From Parasphingorhabdus litoris DSM 22379 (GTDB lineage Bacteria > Pseudomonadota > Alphaproteobacteria > Sphingomonadales > Sphingomonadaceae): a stretch of DNA of 64,000 nt. How positions within the stretch are numbered: the first letter of the stretch is position 1; the number at the start of each line of letters is the position of its first letter. The notes under the pieces are model-generated. The model was not told the DNA's origin. It saw only the letters and a list, made by a program, of their open reading frames with translations, and did not search any database. The position numbers were made by a program, and so were the translations under genes. The DNA is taken from assembly GCF_020906275.1 (NCBI RefSeq), contig NZ_CP086727.1:2480001-2544000 (forward strand), read 5' to 3'. Below are positions 54,748-63,586 of this stretch, piece after piece.

Positions 54748-55658
54748 GCCGCCTGCTCCATACCGCCCTTCATTCCTTCTAGCATTACTGGCTGTTTCTG
54801 CCGTTCTTTTCGTGCGGCAATTTCATCTGACCAGTGCAATATTTCCATCTTTCCATCATCGCATTCGACCAATGCCGTGCATCCTTCGACCCAATCGCCA
54901 TCGTTATAATATTCGATTCCTTGAATCTCGCGCATTTCTGCAGTGTGGATATGACCGCAAACGACACCGTCAACGCCGCGGTTTCCCGCTGCCTTGGCAA
55001 CCAGCTCTTCAAAACGGCCGATGAATTCAACAGCATTTTTCACTTTGTGTTTTGCAATCTTCGAAAGCGACCAATAGGGGAGCCCCAAACGTCCCCGGAT
55101 TTTGTTGACCACCCAGTTCAGCCTCATCAACGTCGTGTAAGCGGCATCCCCAACAAAAGCGAGCCAGCGATGAGCGAGCATCACCGCATCAAACTCGTCT
55201 CCGTGCAGAACAAGTAACCTCCGGCCATCTGCTGTTTCATGGATGGCAGAGCGGCGTATTTCAACACCACCAAAGTTCAGCCCGGTAAACTGACGAAACA
55301 TTTCATCGTGATTTCCCGGTATATAGACAATTCGTGTATCCCGTTTGGCGCGCTTCAATATCCGCCAGATGATATCATTATGGCTATCCGGCCAATAAAA
55401 CTTCTTTTTAAGCCGCCAGCCGTCAATAATATCACCAACCAAGTAAAGCGTATCGCTGTCCACATGATCGAGAAAATCGATAAGCATATCGGCATTGCAG
55501 CCACGGGTTCCGAGATGAATATCAGATATCCAGATCGTTCGGTATCGCGTCCGATCCATTGAACTAACGCGAGGTTGCTTTGTCAGACGGGCTTCATAGC
55601 GATCTGTGTCAAGTAACGGGATATTGGACTTGGAGATCGGCGGAAATTGTTTGGCCAT
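54744..55658 (-). CDS. LpxH-like UDP-2,3-diacylglucosamine pyrophosphatase family metallophosphoesterase
   Basis: A 304 aa calcineurin-like phosphoesterase with the full motif set: SDIHLGTRGCN, VGDIIDGW, IPGNHDEMF, LVLHGDEFD and GHIHTAEMR, near residues 40, 68, 105, 150 and 220. LpxH removes UMP from UDP-2,3-diacylglucosamine in lipid A synthesis, but alphaproteobacteria usually use LpxI for that step, so this homologue may act elsewhere (inference). SD GGGAG lies 7 bases before ATG 55658. It is coupled to the GT4 gene. Confidence 0.78.
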   Translation of the reverse strand: MAKQFPPISKSNIPLLDTDRYEARLTKQPRVSSMDRTRYRTIWISDIHLGTRGCNADMLIDFLDHVDSDTLYLVGDIIDGWRLKKKFYWPDSHNDIIWRILKRAKRDTRIVYIPGNHDEMFRQFTGLNFGGVEIRRSAIHETADGRRLLVLHGDEFDAVMLAHRWLAFVGDAAYTTLMRLNWVVNKIRGRLGLPYWSLSKIAKHKVKNAVEFIGRFEELVAKAAGNRGVDGVVCGHIHTAEMREIQGIEYYNDGDWVEGCTALVECDDGKMEILHWSDEIAARKERQKQPVMLEGMKGGMEQAA

Positions 55659-55761
55659 GGCTTTGCTCCCAAAGAAACTATCCATGGAAACGGCCTATAA
55701 CCTGTATTTGTGACAGGATGATTCCCGTTTTGTGAACCTTTGTTTACAGCTGGACGCAAAT

Positions 55762-56193
55762 TCAGCGGCCTCGCGCAAGATAATCGCTTAGACGTTCCTG
55801 CAAATGCGGAACGGCTTCATCACTATCCAAAAATTCCATAACCTCCATCAACTGCCAATGCTGCCCCTCATCACCAAAGGCGATTGTAGCGACTTGATCC
55901 CGTGAAACATGGCCAACGAAGAACAATGCCCGCCTGCTGCTCGCACCTCGCCAATTTTCATAATGCTCGACATAATGGAGCGCAGCGACATCCAAACTGA
56001 TGCCGAATTCTTCATAGGTTTCTCGAACCACGCAATCAGCGCCACTTTCTCCGTTCTCGCGGCCTCCGCCAGGCAAATCCCACATATTCGGAAAAGGGAT
56101 GTCTGTTTCATTGTCACGGCGATAGACAAGCAATTGATCTTCGACAAATAGCGCCACTTTTGCACCATGAAAGTCGATCTCATCGTCCATCAT
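55762..56193 (-). CDS. Nudix hydrolase
   Basis: A 143 aa Nudix enzyme. The Nudix box spans residues 43-65, G43-x5-E49-x7-R57-E58-x-x-E61-E62-x-G64-I65, with T59 in place of the usual hydrophobic residue. It hydrolyses a nucleoside diphosphate linked to another moiety; the specificity is not readable. The start overlaps the upstream quinone oxidoreductase stop by one base, so the two are coupled. Confidence 0.85.
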   Translation of the reverse strand: MMDDEIDFHGAKVALFVEDQLLVYRRDNETDIPFPNMWDLPGGGRENGESGADCVVRETYEEFGISLDVAALHYVEHYENWRGASSRRALFFVGHVSRDQVATIAFGDEGQHWQLMEVMEFLDSDEAVPHLQERLSDYLARGR

Positions 56194-57203
56194 TAGCTCA
56201 CGGTCAGAACAATCTTCCCGATATGATCGCCAGATTCCATATGCGCATGCGCTTTGGCAGCGTCAGCAAGTGGAAAACTCTCGTCCATTACTGGTTTAAG
56301 TTTACCCGCCTCAATATCCGGCCAAACATAGCGATGCAGCTCATCCGCAAGCAAAGCCTTCCGATCATTTGATTGCGGGCGCAGTGTCGAACCCGTCAAT
56401 GTCAGACGTTTCATCATGACTTGCGCCATATTTAGCGTCGCCTGTATTCCACCTTGCACGGCGATTGTAACGTGGCGACCATCTTCTTTAAGACAGTTCA
56501 GGTTGCGCGCTACATAGTCACCGGCAACCATATCCAAGACGACTTCAATGCCTTGTCCATCGGTAATTTTCTTTATTTCTTCAACGAAATCCTGTGTTTT
56601 ATAATTGATTGCATGATCGGCACCGATGGTCTTGGCTGCCGTGCATTTTTGGTCTGAACCGCAAGTAACAATCACATTCAGGCCGAAAAGCTTGCCCAGC
56701 ATGATCGCCATAGTCCCAATGCCGCTGGTACCGCCATGAACCAGTACGGTCTCGTCTTCCCGCGCAAAGCCTCGATTGAACAGGTTGCTCCATACCGTGA
56801 ACAAGGTCTCAGGAAGCGCAGCCGCCTCTTCCATGGTCAGACTCTCTGGAACAGGAAGACATTGCCCGGCTGGTGCAACACAATATTCCGCATAGCCACC
56901 GCCATTGGTAAGCGCGCATATCTTGCGCCCCGTCCACTCTGGCTCCACACCTTCTCCTGTTGCAACTACAGTCCCAGACACTTCCAAGCCAGGCAATGGC
57001 GACGCTCCTGGTGGCGCGGGATACAGACCCATGCGCTGGACCACATCCGGCCGGTTTACACCAGCTGCGGCTACTTTGATTAAAACCTCACCAGCAGCGG
57101 GTTTCGGCACTGGCATTGTTTCGGGCTTCAAAACATCTGGCCCGCCCGGTTCGCTGATGGCTATAGCAGTCATTTCAGACTGTAGTGTTTCAGATACTGT
57201 CAT
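56193..57203 (-). CDS. NAD(P)H-quinone oxidoreductase, zinc-independent MDR family (PIG3-type)
   Basis: A 336 aa medium-chain dehydrogenase/reductase. The quinone-reductase region AAGVNRPDVVQRMGLYPAPPG and the Rossmann segment VLVHGGTSGIGTMAIMLGKLF (in pieces) are typical, and VVLDMVAGDYVARNLNCLKE follows; the catalytic zinc ligands of alcohol dehydrogenases are missing. It reduces quinones or alkenals with NAD(P)H. ATG 57203 is chosen because a G-rich SD precedes it. It is coupled to the Nudix gene. Confidence 0.85.
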   Translation of the reverse strand: MTVSETLQSEMTAIAISEPGGPDVLKPETMPVPKPAAGEVLIKVAAAGVNRPDVVQRMGLYPAPPGASPLPGLEVSGTVVATGEGVEPEWTGRKICALTNGGGYAEYCVAPAGQCLPVPESLTMEEAAALPETLFTVWSNLFNRGFAREDETVLVHGGTSGIGTMAIMLGKLFGLNVIVTCGSDQKCTAAKTIGADHAINYKTQDFVEEIKKITDGQGIEVVLDMVAGDYVARNLNCLKEDGRHVTIAVQGGIQATLNMAQVMMKRLTLTGSTLRPQSNDRKALLADELHRYVWPDIEAGKLKPVMDESFPLADAAKAHAHMESGDHIGKIVLTVS

Positions 57204-57333
57204 CCCATCCCCCAAAACGCCGTACAATCAACATCACAAAGGCATTTGTTTTCCTATCTCTTCTTATTGACAGTAAACCCTCACCGGTCAACATTAGCCC
57301 GCGCTATTGGCCGAAAAAGATAGGATGGAATCC

Positions 57334-57534
57334 ATGAATGATGACGATGATCTTCCCCGCAGTGCAAATGATCCGCTAGCCCAATTGATAAAACAGGATT
57401 TGGATCCGTTTTCGGTTGATGAACTCGATAAACGCATTTCAGTATTGAAAAATGAAATAAGCCGCTGTGAAGCAAAGAAAAGCTTCGCTGTGTCGCATCG
57501 CGCCAGCGCCGAAAGCCTGTTTAAAAAATCGTAA
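57334..57534 (+). CDS. DUF1192 domain protein
   Basis: A 66 aa helical protein. The pattern DPLAQLIKQDLDPFSVDELDKRISVL-KNEI followed by CEAKKSF and RASAESLFKKS is the DUF1192 family, widespread in alphaproteobacteria and of unknown function. ATG 57334 is preferred because TAGG lies 9 bases before it; ATG 57325 is an alternative. It is a lone small gene in front of the clpA leader. Confidence 0.75.
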   Translation: MNDDDDLPRSANDPLAQLIKQDLDPFSVDELDKRISVLKNEISRCEAKKSFAVSHRASAESLFKKS

Positions 57535-57795
57535 AAACCGCAATTCAAGTAAGGATTTGTTAACCCTGTATCTTAATATTCGCGTTTAATTCGATCCAAC
57601 TTGAGCCGTTTAGGAGGAAGAAGAAAGAAAGCATGAAACCTTAGCTCACAGCTTATGGTTCTTGGCGCATAGCCCTTGATGTTTTTTGGGTTGCGCATAG
57701 ATTAAGGAGGAAGCCGAATAGTTAAGGTCTGAGTAACATCGAAACCAATAGCCCGGCCATCGGGACAATCTTTAGTCCCATCAAGGAGTAAGTAT
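57535..57795 (+). promoter_or_regulatory. clpA leader with alternative hairpins
   Basis: 261 bases before clpA. A possible promoter is TTGATG (57676-57681), 16-base spacer, TAGATT (57698-57703), flanked by two GCGCATAG copies (57665-57672 and 57693-57700). Near the ATG, CCCG (57752-57755) can pair with CGGG (57761-57764), or GGGAC (57762-57766) with GTCCC (57775-57779); they share the GGG and are mutually exclusive, followed by SD AAGGAG (57783-57788). Two unused SD-like GGAGGAAG copies lie at 57613 and 57706. Confidence 0.45.
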
Positions 57796-60120
57796 ATGCC
57801 GTCATTCGCTGAATCATTGGAAAAGACCCTTCATCAGGCGTTGAAAAACGCCGCTGACCGGTCTCATGAATATGCGACTCTGGAACATCTGCTGCTCGCA
57901 TTGATAGATGATGGTGATGCTTCCCAGGTTATGAACGCTTGCGGTGTTGATTTAGGTGAATTGGAAGATGCGGTTGTACTCTACCTCGACAGCGAACTGG
58001 ATTCGTTAAAAGTCGAAAAATCCATCGATCCTTCGCCCACATCAGGTTTCCAGCGTGTGGTTCAGCGCGCAATTTTGCATGTTCAATCCTCCGGAAAAGA
58101 CGAAGTAACCGGTGCCAATGTGTTGGTTGCCCTCTTTTCTGAGCGCGAGAGCTATGCCGTTTATTTCCTTCAGCAGCAGGATATGAGCCGCCTCGATGCC
58201 GTTAGTTATATCAGCCATGGTGTTGGCAAGGGCGGGCAATCGGTTGATCCAGCTGAACTGTCCGGCGCTGAAGAAAACGAAGACAAGAAGGACGGCAAGA
58301 GTAAGAAAGAAACCGCGCTTGATCAGTTTACAGTCAATCTCAATCAGAAGGCCAAAGACGGACGCATTGATCCGTTAATCGGTCGTCAGGCCGAGGTAGA
58401 CCGTACGGTGCAGATCCTTTGCCGCCGGTCCAAAAATAATCCCCTTTATGTTGGTGAACCAGGTGTTGGTAAAACCGCTATTGCTGAAGGCTTGGCCCTT
58501 CGGATCGTGGAAGAAAGCGTTCCTGACGTATTGAAGCCTGCGATCATCTATTCGCTTGATATGGGGTCTCTGCTTGCAGGAACGCGCTATCGCGGTGACT
58601 TTGAAGAACGGCTGAAACAGGTTGTTGCCGAGCTTGAAAAAATGCCGGATGCGATCTTGTTTATTGACGAGATCCACACGGTCATCGGTGCCGGCGCGAC
58701 CAGCGGCGGCGCAATGGATGCATCGAATTTGCTGAAGCCTGCTCTGTCAGGGGGCATCATCCGGTGCATCGGTTCAACCACCTACAAAGAATTCCGCAAT
58801 CATTTTGAAAAGGATCGCGCCTTGCTGCGTCGATTCCAAAAAATTGATGTCAACGAACCCAGCGTTGAGGATACGATCAAGATTCTTGCTGGCCTGCGCG
58901 GAGCCTTTGAGGAGCATCATAAGGTACGCTATGCACCTGATGCCCTGAAGTCTGCAGTGGAACTCTCAACCCGTTACATCAACGATCGCAAACTGCCGGA
59001 CAAGGCGATCGACGTTATCGATGAGGTTGGCGCGATGCAGATGTTGTTGCCGCCTTCCCGCCGCAAGAAAATGATCACGACCAAGGATATTGAAGCGGTT
59101 ATCGCGACGATGGCGCGCATCCCGCCCAAATCCGTATCGAAAGATGACAAGAAGACGCTCGAAAATCTCGACAAGGATCTCAAGCGTGTTGTCTTTGGCC
59201 AGAATGCGGCGATTGAAAAGCTTTCGAGCGCGATCAAACTATCTCGTGCCGGCCTGCGTGAACCGAACAAGCCCATAGGCAATTATCTGTTCTCCGGGCC
59301 GACCGGTGTCGGTAAAACCGAGGTTGCGCGGCAATTGTCATCGATCATGGGCATTCCACTCAAACGTTTTGACATGTCCGAATATATGGAACGCCACAGC
59401 GTCTCTCGGCTGATCGGTGCCCCTCCAGGTTATGTCGGCTATGATCAGGGCGGATTGCTCACCGATGCTGTTGATCAGAACCCGCATTGTGTGTTGCTGC
59501 TCGACGAGATTGAAAAAGCCCATCCGGACCTTTTCAACATCCTGCTGCAGGTCATGGACAATGGTAAACTCACCGACCATCACGGCAAAACTGTCGATTT
59601 CCGCAATGTCATTTTGATCATGACCACCAATGCTGGTGCGTCCGACATGGCGAAAGAAGGTATCGGCTTCGGCAATGTATCCAAGGAAGATGCTGGCGAT
59701 GAAGCGGTGAAGAAAATGTTCACCCCTGAATTCCGCAACCGTCTGGATGCCATTGTACCATTCGCTTATCTGCCGCCAGAGGTTGTGTCGCGGGTTGTCG
59801 AGAAATTCATTCTTGAACTTGAGCTGCAACTGGCTGATCAGAATGTTCACATCACGCTTGACGACGATGCGACCAAATGGCTGACCGAGCGAGGCTATGA
59901 CAAGCTCTATGGTGCACGTCCAATGGGCCGTTTGATTCAAGAGAAAATCAAGCAGCCTTTGGCCGAGGAGCTTCTGTTCGGTAAGCTGATGAATGGCGGC
60001 GAAGTTAAGGTACATTTGAAGGACAATGAACTCGGTTTCGAGATCACGCCATCTGCGCCCTCGACAAAGAAAAAGAAGAAACCGGCACCAAAGAAAAAGA
60101 CGCCAACCAAGAACAAGTAG
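57796..60120 (+). CDS. clpA: ATP-dependent Clp protease ATPase subunit ClpA
   Basis: ClpA unfolds substrates and feeds them to ClpP. The 774 aa protein has the N-terminal double-Clp repeat (SHEYATLEHLLLALIDD, residues 23-39), the first AAA+ module with Walker A GEPGVGKTAIA (residues 220-230) and LFIDEIHTVIGAG, and the second with GPTGVGKTEVAR and LLLDEIEKAHPD. The C-terminus ends with a basic tail (KKKKKPAPKKKTPTKNK), which is unusual. SD AAGGAG lies 7 bases before the ATG. A structured leader precedes it and a terminator follows. Its adaptor clpS is not adjacent. Confidence 0.95.
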   Translation: MPSFAESLEKTLHQALKNAADRSHEYATLEHLLLALIDDGDASQVMNACGVDLGELEDAVVLYLDSELDSLKVEKSIDPSPTSGFQRVVQRAILHVQSSGKDEVTGANVLVALFSERESYAVYFLQQQDMSRLDAVSYISHGVGKGGQSVDPAELSGAEENEDKKDGKSKKETALDQFTVNLNQKAKDGRIDPLIGRQAEVDRTVQILCRRSKNNPLYVGEPGVGKTAIAEGLALRIVEESVPDVLKPAIIYSLDMGSLLAGTRYRGDFEERLKQVVAELEKMPDAILFIDEIHTVIGAGATSGGAMDASNLLKPALSGGIIRCIGSTTYKEFRNHFEKDRALLRRFQKIDVNEPSVEDTIKILAGLRGAFEEHHKVRYAPDALKSAVELSTRYINDRKLPDKAIDVIDEVGAMQMLLPPSRRKKMITTKDIEAVIATMARIPPKSVSKDDKKTLENLDKDLKRVVFGQNAAIEKLSSAIKLSRAGLREPNKPIGNYLFSGPTGVGKTEVARQLSSIMGIPLKRFDMSEYMERHSVSRLIGAPPGYVGYDQGGLLTDAVDQNPHCVLLLDEIEKAHPDLFNILLQVMDNGKLTDHHGKTVDFRNVILIMTTNAGASDMAKEGIGFGNVSKEDAGDEAVKKMFTPEFRNRLDAIVPFAYLPPEVVSRVVEKFILELELQLADQNVHITLDDDATKWLTERGYDKLYGARPMGRLIQEKIKQPLAEELLFGKLMNGGEVKVHLKDNELGFEITPSAPSTKKKKKPAPKKKTPTKNK

Positions 60121-60161
60121 TTTCACTTGAAAAGCAGACTCGCCGTCTGCTGCCCAAAAAC

Positions 60162-60196
60162 AAAAAGCGGCGTGACTGGTCTCACGCCGCTTTTTT
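60162..60196 (+). terminator. Rho-independent terminator of clpA
   Basis: AAAAAGCGGCGTGA-CTGGTC-TCACGCCGCTTTTTT, an almost perfect stem with a T run, 42 bases after the clpA stop. Confidence 0.9.
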
Positions 60197-60252
60197 GTGC
60201 GCGCGTGATTAGAAAGCTCAAATTTGCTATATTCGGGATGAGGAGAGAGCAA

Positions 60253-60978
60253 ATGGGTTATTTTCAAGGATTCATCATTCCGGTTCCCGAAGCCAATAAG
60301 GGAGCCTATCTAAAAATGGCGCAAGAGTCCGTGCCACTTTTTACTGACTATGGGGCCCAGCGGATTGTCGAGTGCTGGGGATCCGACCTTCCGCGAGGCA
60401 AACTTACCGACATGTACGGAGCGGTGAAGGCTGAAAAGGGCGAGAATATTGTCTTCTCGTGGATCGATTGGGGGACAAAGGAACGATATTTTAAGGCTCA
60501 TCAGGACATGGGGAGTGATGAACGAATGGAGGAGCCCTCAGAAATGCCGTTTGACGGCATGCGGATGATCTATTCAGGCTTTGAAACAGTCGGTGAGAGC
60601 GGGACAAGCGGCCCGGCAGGCTATGTGCAAGGTTATGTTGCCCCTGTCCCCAAAGAAAAGCGCGAAGCCTTTGCCGACATGTGCAAGACGATGCGTGATA
60701 TAGCAATTGACAATGGCGCAATACACGCCGCCGATGGCTGGGCAGCGGGAATAAAAAGTGGCGAGGCCACCGATTTCAAGCAAGCGGTTCAGGCGAAGGC
60801 CGGTGAAGCTATCGCATTCGGCTATGCGGAATGGCCGTCCAAAGAGGCGTTTGAGAATGGTGCTGAAAAAATGCTTGAAGATACCCGTATGCCAGCCCCG
60901 GGTGCAGAAATGCCAATGGATGGAAAACGTTTAATCTATGGCGGATTTGAGATCCTTCTCGACACCGACAGTCAATAA
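60253..60978 (+). CDS. Tandem DUF1428 protein
   Basis: A 241 aa protein made of two DUF1428 domains. Domain 1 (residues 1-115) starts MGYFQGFIIPVPEANKGAYL and ends MPFDGMRMIYSGFET; domain 2 (about 123-238) starts YVQGYVAPVPKEKREAFADM and ends EMPMDGKRLIYGGFE. DUF1428 (YbaA-like) proteins usually have one copy per chain and form ferredoxin-like dimers, so this is a duplicated fusion. The function is unknown. AGGAG lies 7 bases before ATG 60253. Confidence 0.82.
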   Translation: MGYFQGFIIPVPEANKGAYLKMAQESVPLFTDYGAQRIVECWGSDLPRGKLTDMYGAVKAEKGENIVFSWIDWGTKERYFKAHQDMGSDERMEEPSEMPFDGMRMIYSGFETVGESGTSGPAGYVQGYVAPVPKEKREAFADMCKTMRDIAIDNGAIHAADGWAAGIKSGEATDFKQAVQAKAGEAIAFGYAEWPSKEAFENGAEKMLEDTRMPAPGAEMPMDGKRLIYGGFEILLDTDSQ

Positions 60979-60994
60979 AGGAAAAATAATTGGA

Positions 60995-61022
60995 CCCTCC
61001 TGACAATATGCTGTCAGGAGGG
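60995..61022 (+). other. Perfect stem-loop between DUF1428 and VOC genes
   Basis: CCCTCCTGACA-ATATGC-TGTCAGGAGGG, an 11-base perfect stem without a T run. It could be a processing or stability element, or a weak terminator between the two genes. Confidence 0.55.
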
Positions 61023-61068
61023 CTATGGCATAGCGAACTTGTCCCCAACAAAGAAGAGGAGCAAGTTA

Positions 61069-61440
61069 ATGACCGAAGTAAAAAATAACCGCCTTGTCTG
61101 GACCGAAATTCCCGTCAATGATCTGGAAAGAGCCTCCAGCTTTTATGAAACGTTGCTGGAAGCTCCGCTCACGAAGAATGAAGCAGGTCCGCAACCGATC
61201 ATGATGCTGCCCTATGAAGGCGAAAACGCGTCATCTGGCCACCTGTACGAAGGAAAGCCGGCAACCGAAGGCGATGGAATTACTGCACATCTCGCGGTTG
61301 ATGGCTATCTTGACGATGCTATGGAGCGCGTGAAGAAAGGCGGCGGCGAAGTCGTATCAGACGTGATACAAATTCCCGCCGGTTCCTTCTTCTATGCCAA
61401 GGATACCGAGGGCAATTCGCTCGGTATTTTCAAAAACTAG
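61069..61440 (+). CDS. VOC family protein (glyoxalase/bleomycin-resistance fold)
   Basis: A 123 aa protein with the VOC N-terminal pattern LVWTEIPVNDLERASSFYETLL, then a second half with AHLAVDGYLDDAMERVKKGG and FFYAKDTEGNSLGIFKN, giving the two beta-alpha-beta-beta-beta units. A metal-binding Glu is likely in the last strand region (DTEGNSLGI). Substrate unknown. SD AGGAG lies 7 bases before ATG 61069. Confidence 0.82.
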   Translation: MTEVKNNRLVWTEIPVNDLERASSFYETLLEAPLTKNEAGPQPIMMLPYEGENASSGHLYEGKPATEGDGITAHLAVDGYLDDAMERVKKGGGEVVSDVIQIPAGSFFYAKDTEGNSLGIFKN

Positions 61441-61442
61441 AT

Positions 61443-62135
61443 ATGCGCAGAGCCGACCGCCTCTTTCAGATTGTCCAATATCTGCGTGGCGGTCGGCTTG
61501 TCACTGCGGCCATGCTGGCCGAGCGCTTGGAGGTATCCGAACGCACCATCTATCGTGACATTGCCGATTTGCAATCGACAGGCGTTCCGATCGATGGTGA
61601 AGCCGGTATTGGCTATATCATGCGCAGCGGCTTTGATTTGCCGCCCTTGATGTTCACGCGGGAAGAAATTGTCGCTCTTGTCACTGGCGCTCGCATGGTG
61701 CGCGCATGGGGCGGTACCGCTATGAGAACCGCAGCAGAAGAGTCGTTGGTGAAAATCGAAACGGTATTGCCGGAAAAGGAACGTAACCGGGTCGGCGGCA
61801 CCAAAATATTCGCTCCCGAAATGGGTATCGGTGAGCAAACCAGAGATGTGATTGATCTGTGTGAGGCCGCCATTGATGCCCGCGATATACTATCCTTTGA
61901 TTATAATGATCAGGAAGGTGCGGCGACCAACCGTACTGTTCAACCACTGGGCCTATGGTTCTGGGGCAAGACATGGACTTTGGTTGCCTGGTGCGAACTA
62001 CGCGATGACTTTCGCATGTTTCGTCTCGACCGCATGGAGAAACTGAGCAAGACCAGAAAGACCTTCACGCCCGCACCGGAACGCTCGCTGGCTGAAATTC
62101 TGCGTCAGATCGAAGGAAAATATGGAAAGCAATAG
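61443..62135 (+). CDS. WYL-domain transcriptional regulator (YafY-like)
   Basis: A 230 aa regulator. An N-terminal helix-turn-helix of the DeoR type is visible: RADRLFQIVQYLRGGRLVTAAMLAERLEVSERTIYRDI (in pieces, residues 3-45). The C-terminal ligand-sensing part holds the WYL-type region ILSFDYNDQEG ... TVQPLGLWFWGKTWTLVAWCELR, near residues 147-200. It starts 2 bases after the VOC gene, so it is probably co-transcribed with it and likely controls the local cluster (inference). Confidence 0.85.
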   Translation: MRRADRLFQIVQYLRGGRLVTAAMLAERLEVSERTIYRDIADLQSTGVPIDGEAGIGYIMRSGFDLPPLMFTREEIVALVTGARMVRAWGGTAMRTAAEESLVKIETVLPEKERNRVGGTKIFAPEMGIGEQTRDVIDLCEAAIDARDILSFDYNDQEGAATNRTVQPLGLWFWGKTWTLVAWCELRDDFRMFRLDRMEKLSKTRKTFTPAPERSLAEILRQIEGKYGKQ

Positions 62136-62228
62136 CGTCGGCGAAAGACGTCAGTTTAAATAAGTGCCAACTGCAAAACATCTATCAATTTGCTATGATT
62201 TCAATCCTCGACAATAAAGGAGCAGATA

Positions 62229-62855
62229 ATGTCCCCAACTCCATCACCGCTCACTTTTTACACCAACCCCATGTCCCGTGGTCAAATCGCGCGATGGGCG
62301 CTACATGAGGCGGGGGCCGACTATGATCAGAAGATCATTGCATATGAAGGCGAAATGAAATCGGATGAATATCTCGCCATCAATCCGATGGGCAAGGTTC
62401 CTGCTATTGTACACAATGGCGGGACAGTGACAGAATGCGCGGCGATTTGTGCGTATCTGGCCGATAGTTTTCCGGAAGCCGGCCTCGCGCCTACAGCAGA
62501 TGAGCGCGCGGACTACTACCGCTGGTTGTTTTTCGCGGCAGGGCCGATTGAACAGGCAGTATTGGATCGTAATTTCGGCCTGTCCCCTACAGAAGAGCAA
62601 GAGCGTACTGCAGGTTACGGTAGTTATGACCGTGCCATGGATGTTTTGGATCAGATGCTGCAATCCCGTGCTTATGTATGTGGCGATCGCTTCACCATGG
62701 CGGACGTCTATGTCGGCTCGCAAGTTGACTGGGGCCTGCAGTTTCAAAGTTTCCCGGAGCGTGACAGTTTCCAAGCTTATGCAGAGCGTTTGCGGACTCG
62801 CGACAAATATAAGGAAGCCAAGGCAATTGATGCCGCACTGATGCCAGAAAGCTAG
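62229..62855 (+). CDS. Glutathione S-transferase family protein
   Basis: A 208 aa GST. The N-terminal thioredoxin-like domain has LTFYTNPMSRGQIARWALHEA and GKVPAIVHNGGTVTECAAICAYLAD (cis-Pro and the Glu/Thr-Glu pair that bind glutathione), and the C-terminal helical domain has RFTMADVYVGSQVDWG. The catalytic residue is not certain (Ser in MSRGQ is a candidate). AAGGAG lies 8 bases before the ATG. It ends the small DUF1428/VOC/WYL/GST cluster. Confidence 0.85.
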   Translation: MSPTPSPLTFYTNPMSRGQIARWALHEAGADYDQKIIAYEGEMKSDEYLAINPMGKVPAIVHNGGTVTECAAICAYLADSFPEAGLAPTADERADYYRWLFFAAGPIEQAVLDRNFGLSPTEEQERTAGYGSYDRAMDVLDQMLQSRAYVCGDRFTMADVYVGSQVDWGLQFQSFPERDSFQAYAERLRTRDKYKEAKAIDAALMPES

Positions 62856-63019
62856 GGTTACCGCGACAGAAGAAACTACTCCGCCTATCAAAAATCAATT
62901 ATTGAGCAATTTTCTCGATAAAAAAACAGGCGCCCTGTAACCATATTCGGTACAGCCGCGAAACCTCCTATGAATGCAGCAAGCAAACGCATGTTGCAAC
63001 AGATAGGAAGGACGAAGTC

Positions 63020-63469
63020 ATGAAAAATTCGTTTATCGCCGCCGCTGCTGCCATTGTTAGCATTACCGCAACGCCCGCATTTGCAGACTCCGCCATCGAC
63101 ACACAAAGCATGGTAGAGATCGCAACTCCCCAAAAGCAGCAGGCTGTTAATCTACCGATTAGCAAATTTGATCTCGCTGGCGTCGCAAACCAACAGGACC
63201 ATAGTTTCATGGCGACCATGACCAACACATTTGAGCCTGGTTACCGCGTCAAAAATGAAGGTGCGTCTCCGACTGAACAATCCAGTATCGGAATTGCCAA
63301 CCTATTCGTTCCACAAGAGTTTTCTTATCGCTCAACAGCACAAGATAGCGGCGTGGATGCAGTCACCCCCGGACGTTTTCTTTCCAGCTCGATCCGGTCG
63401 GACTTTTTGTCTGATGCAGGACCAGCAGCTTTTGACAAAAGCTCCGTGGGCGTTCGCTTCGGCTTTTAA
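63020..63469 (+). CDS. Secreted protein of unknown function
   Basis: A 149 aa protein I do not recognise. It has a signal peptide (MKNSFIAAAAAIVSITA ... AFA) and a mature part with no clear domain. The C-terminus SSVGVRFGF, ending in Phe, resembles outer-membrane last strands, but at 149 aa a barrel is unlikely. AGGA lies upstream of the ATG and a terminator follows. It could be a periplasmic or outer-membrane-associated small protein. Confidence 0.6.
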   Translation: MKNSFIAAAAAIVSITATPAFADSAIDTQSMVEIATPQKQQAVNLPISKFDLAGVANQQDHSFMATMTNTFEPGYRVKNEGASPTEQSSIGIANLFVPQEFSYRSTAQDSGVDAVTPGRFLSSSIRSDFLSDAGPAAFDKSSVGVRFGF

Positions 63470-63523
63470 CTTCTTCCTCCTTCTTTCAGCGCTCTTTCCT
63501 CATCTCTCTGAGCCTGAAAGATA

Positions 63524-63559
63524 AAGGCCAGATGGTTTACCCCATCTGGCCTTATTTTT
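63524..63559 (+). terminator. Rho-independent terminator
   Basis: AAGGCCAGATGG-TTTACC-CCATCTGGCCTT followed by ATTTTT, a perfect 12-base stem, 54 bases after the secreted-protein stop. Confidence 0.9.
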
Positions 63560-63586
63560 ATCTGCACGATTTATGATTGCGGGAGA

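Noticed and set aside
59338..60267. 309-codon minus-strand frame across the 3' half of clpA
   Set aside because: It is the antisense shadow of ClpA; its terminator and basic tail lie on the plus strand as expected for clpA.
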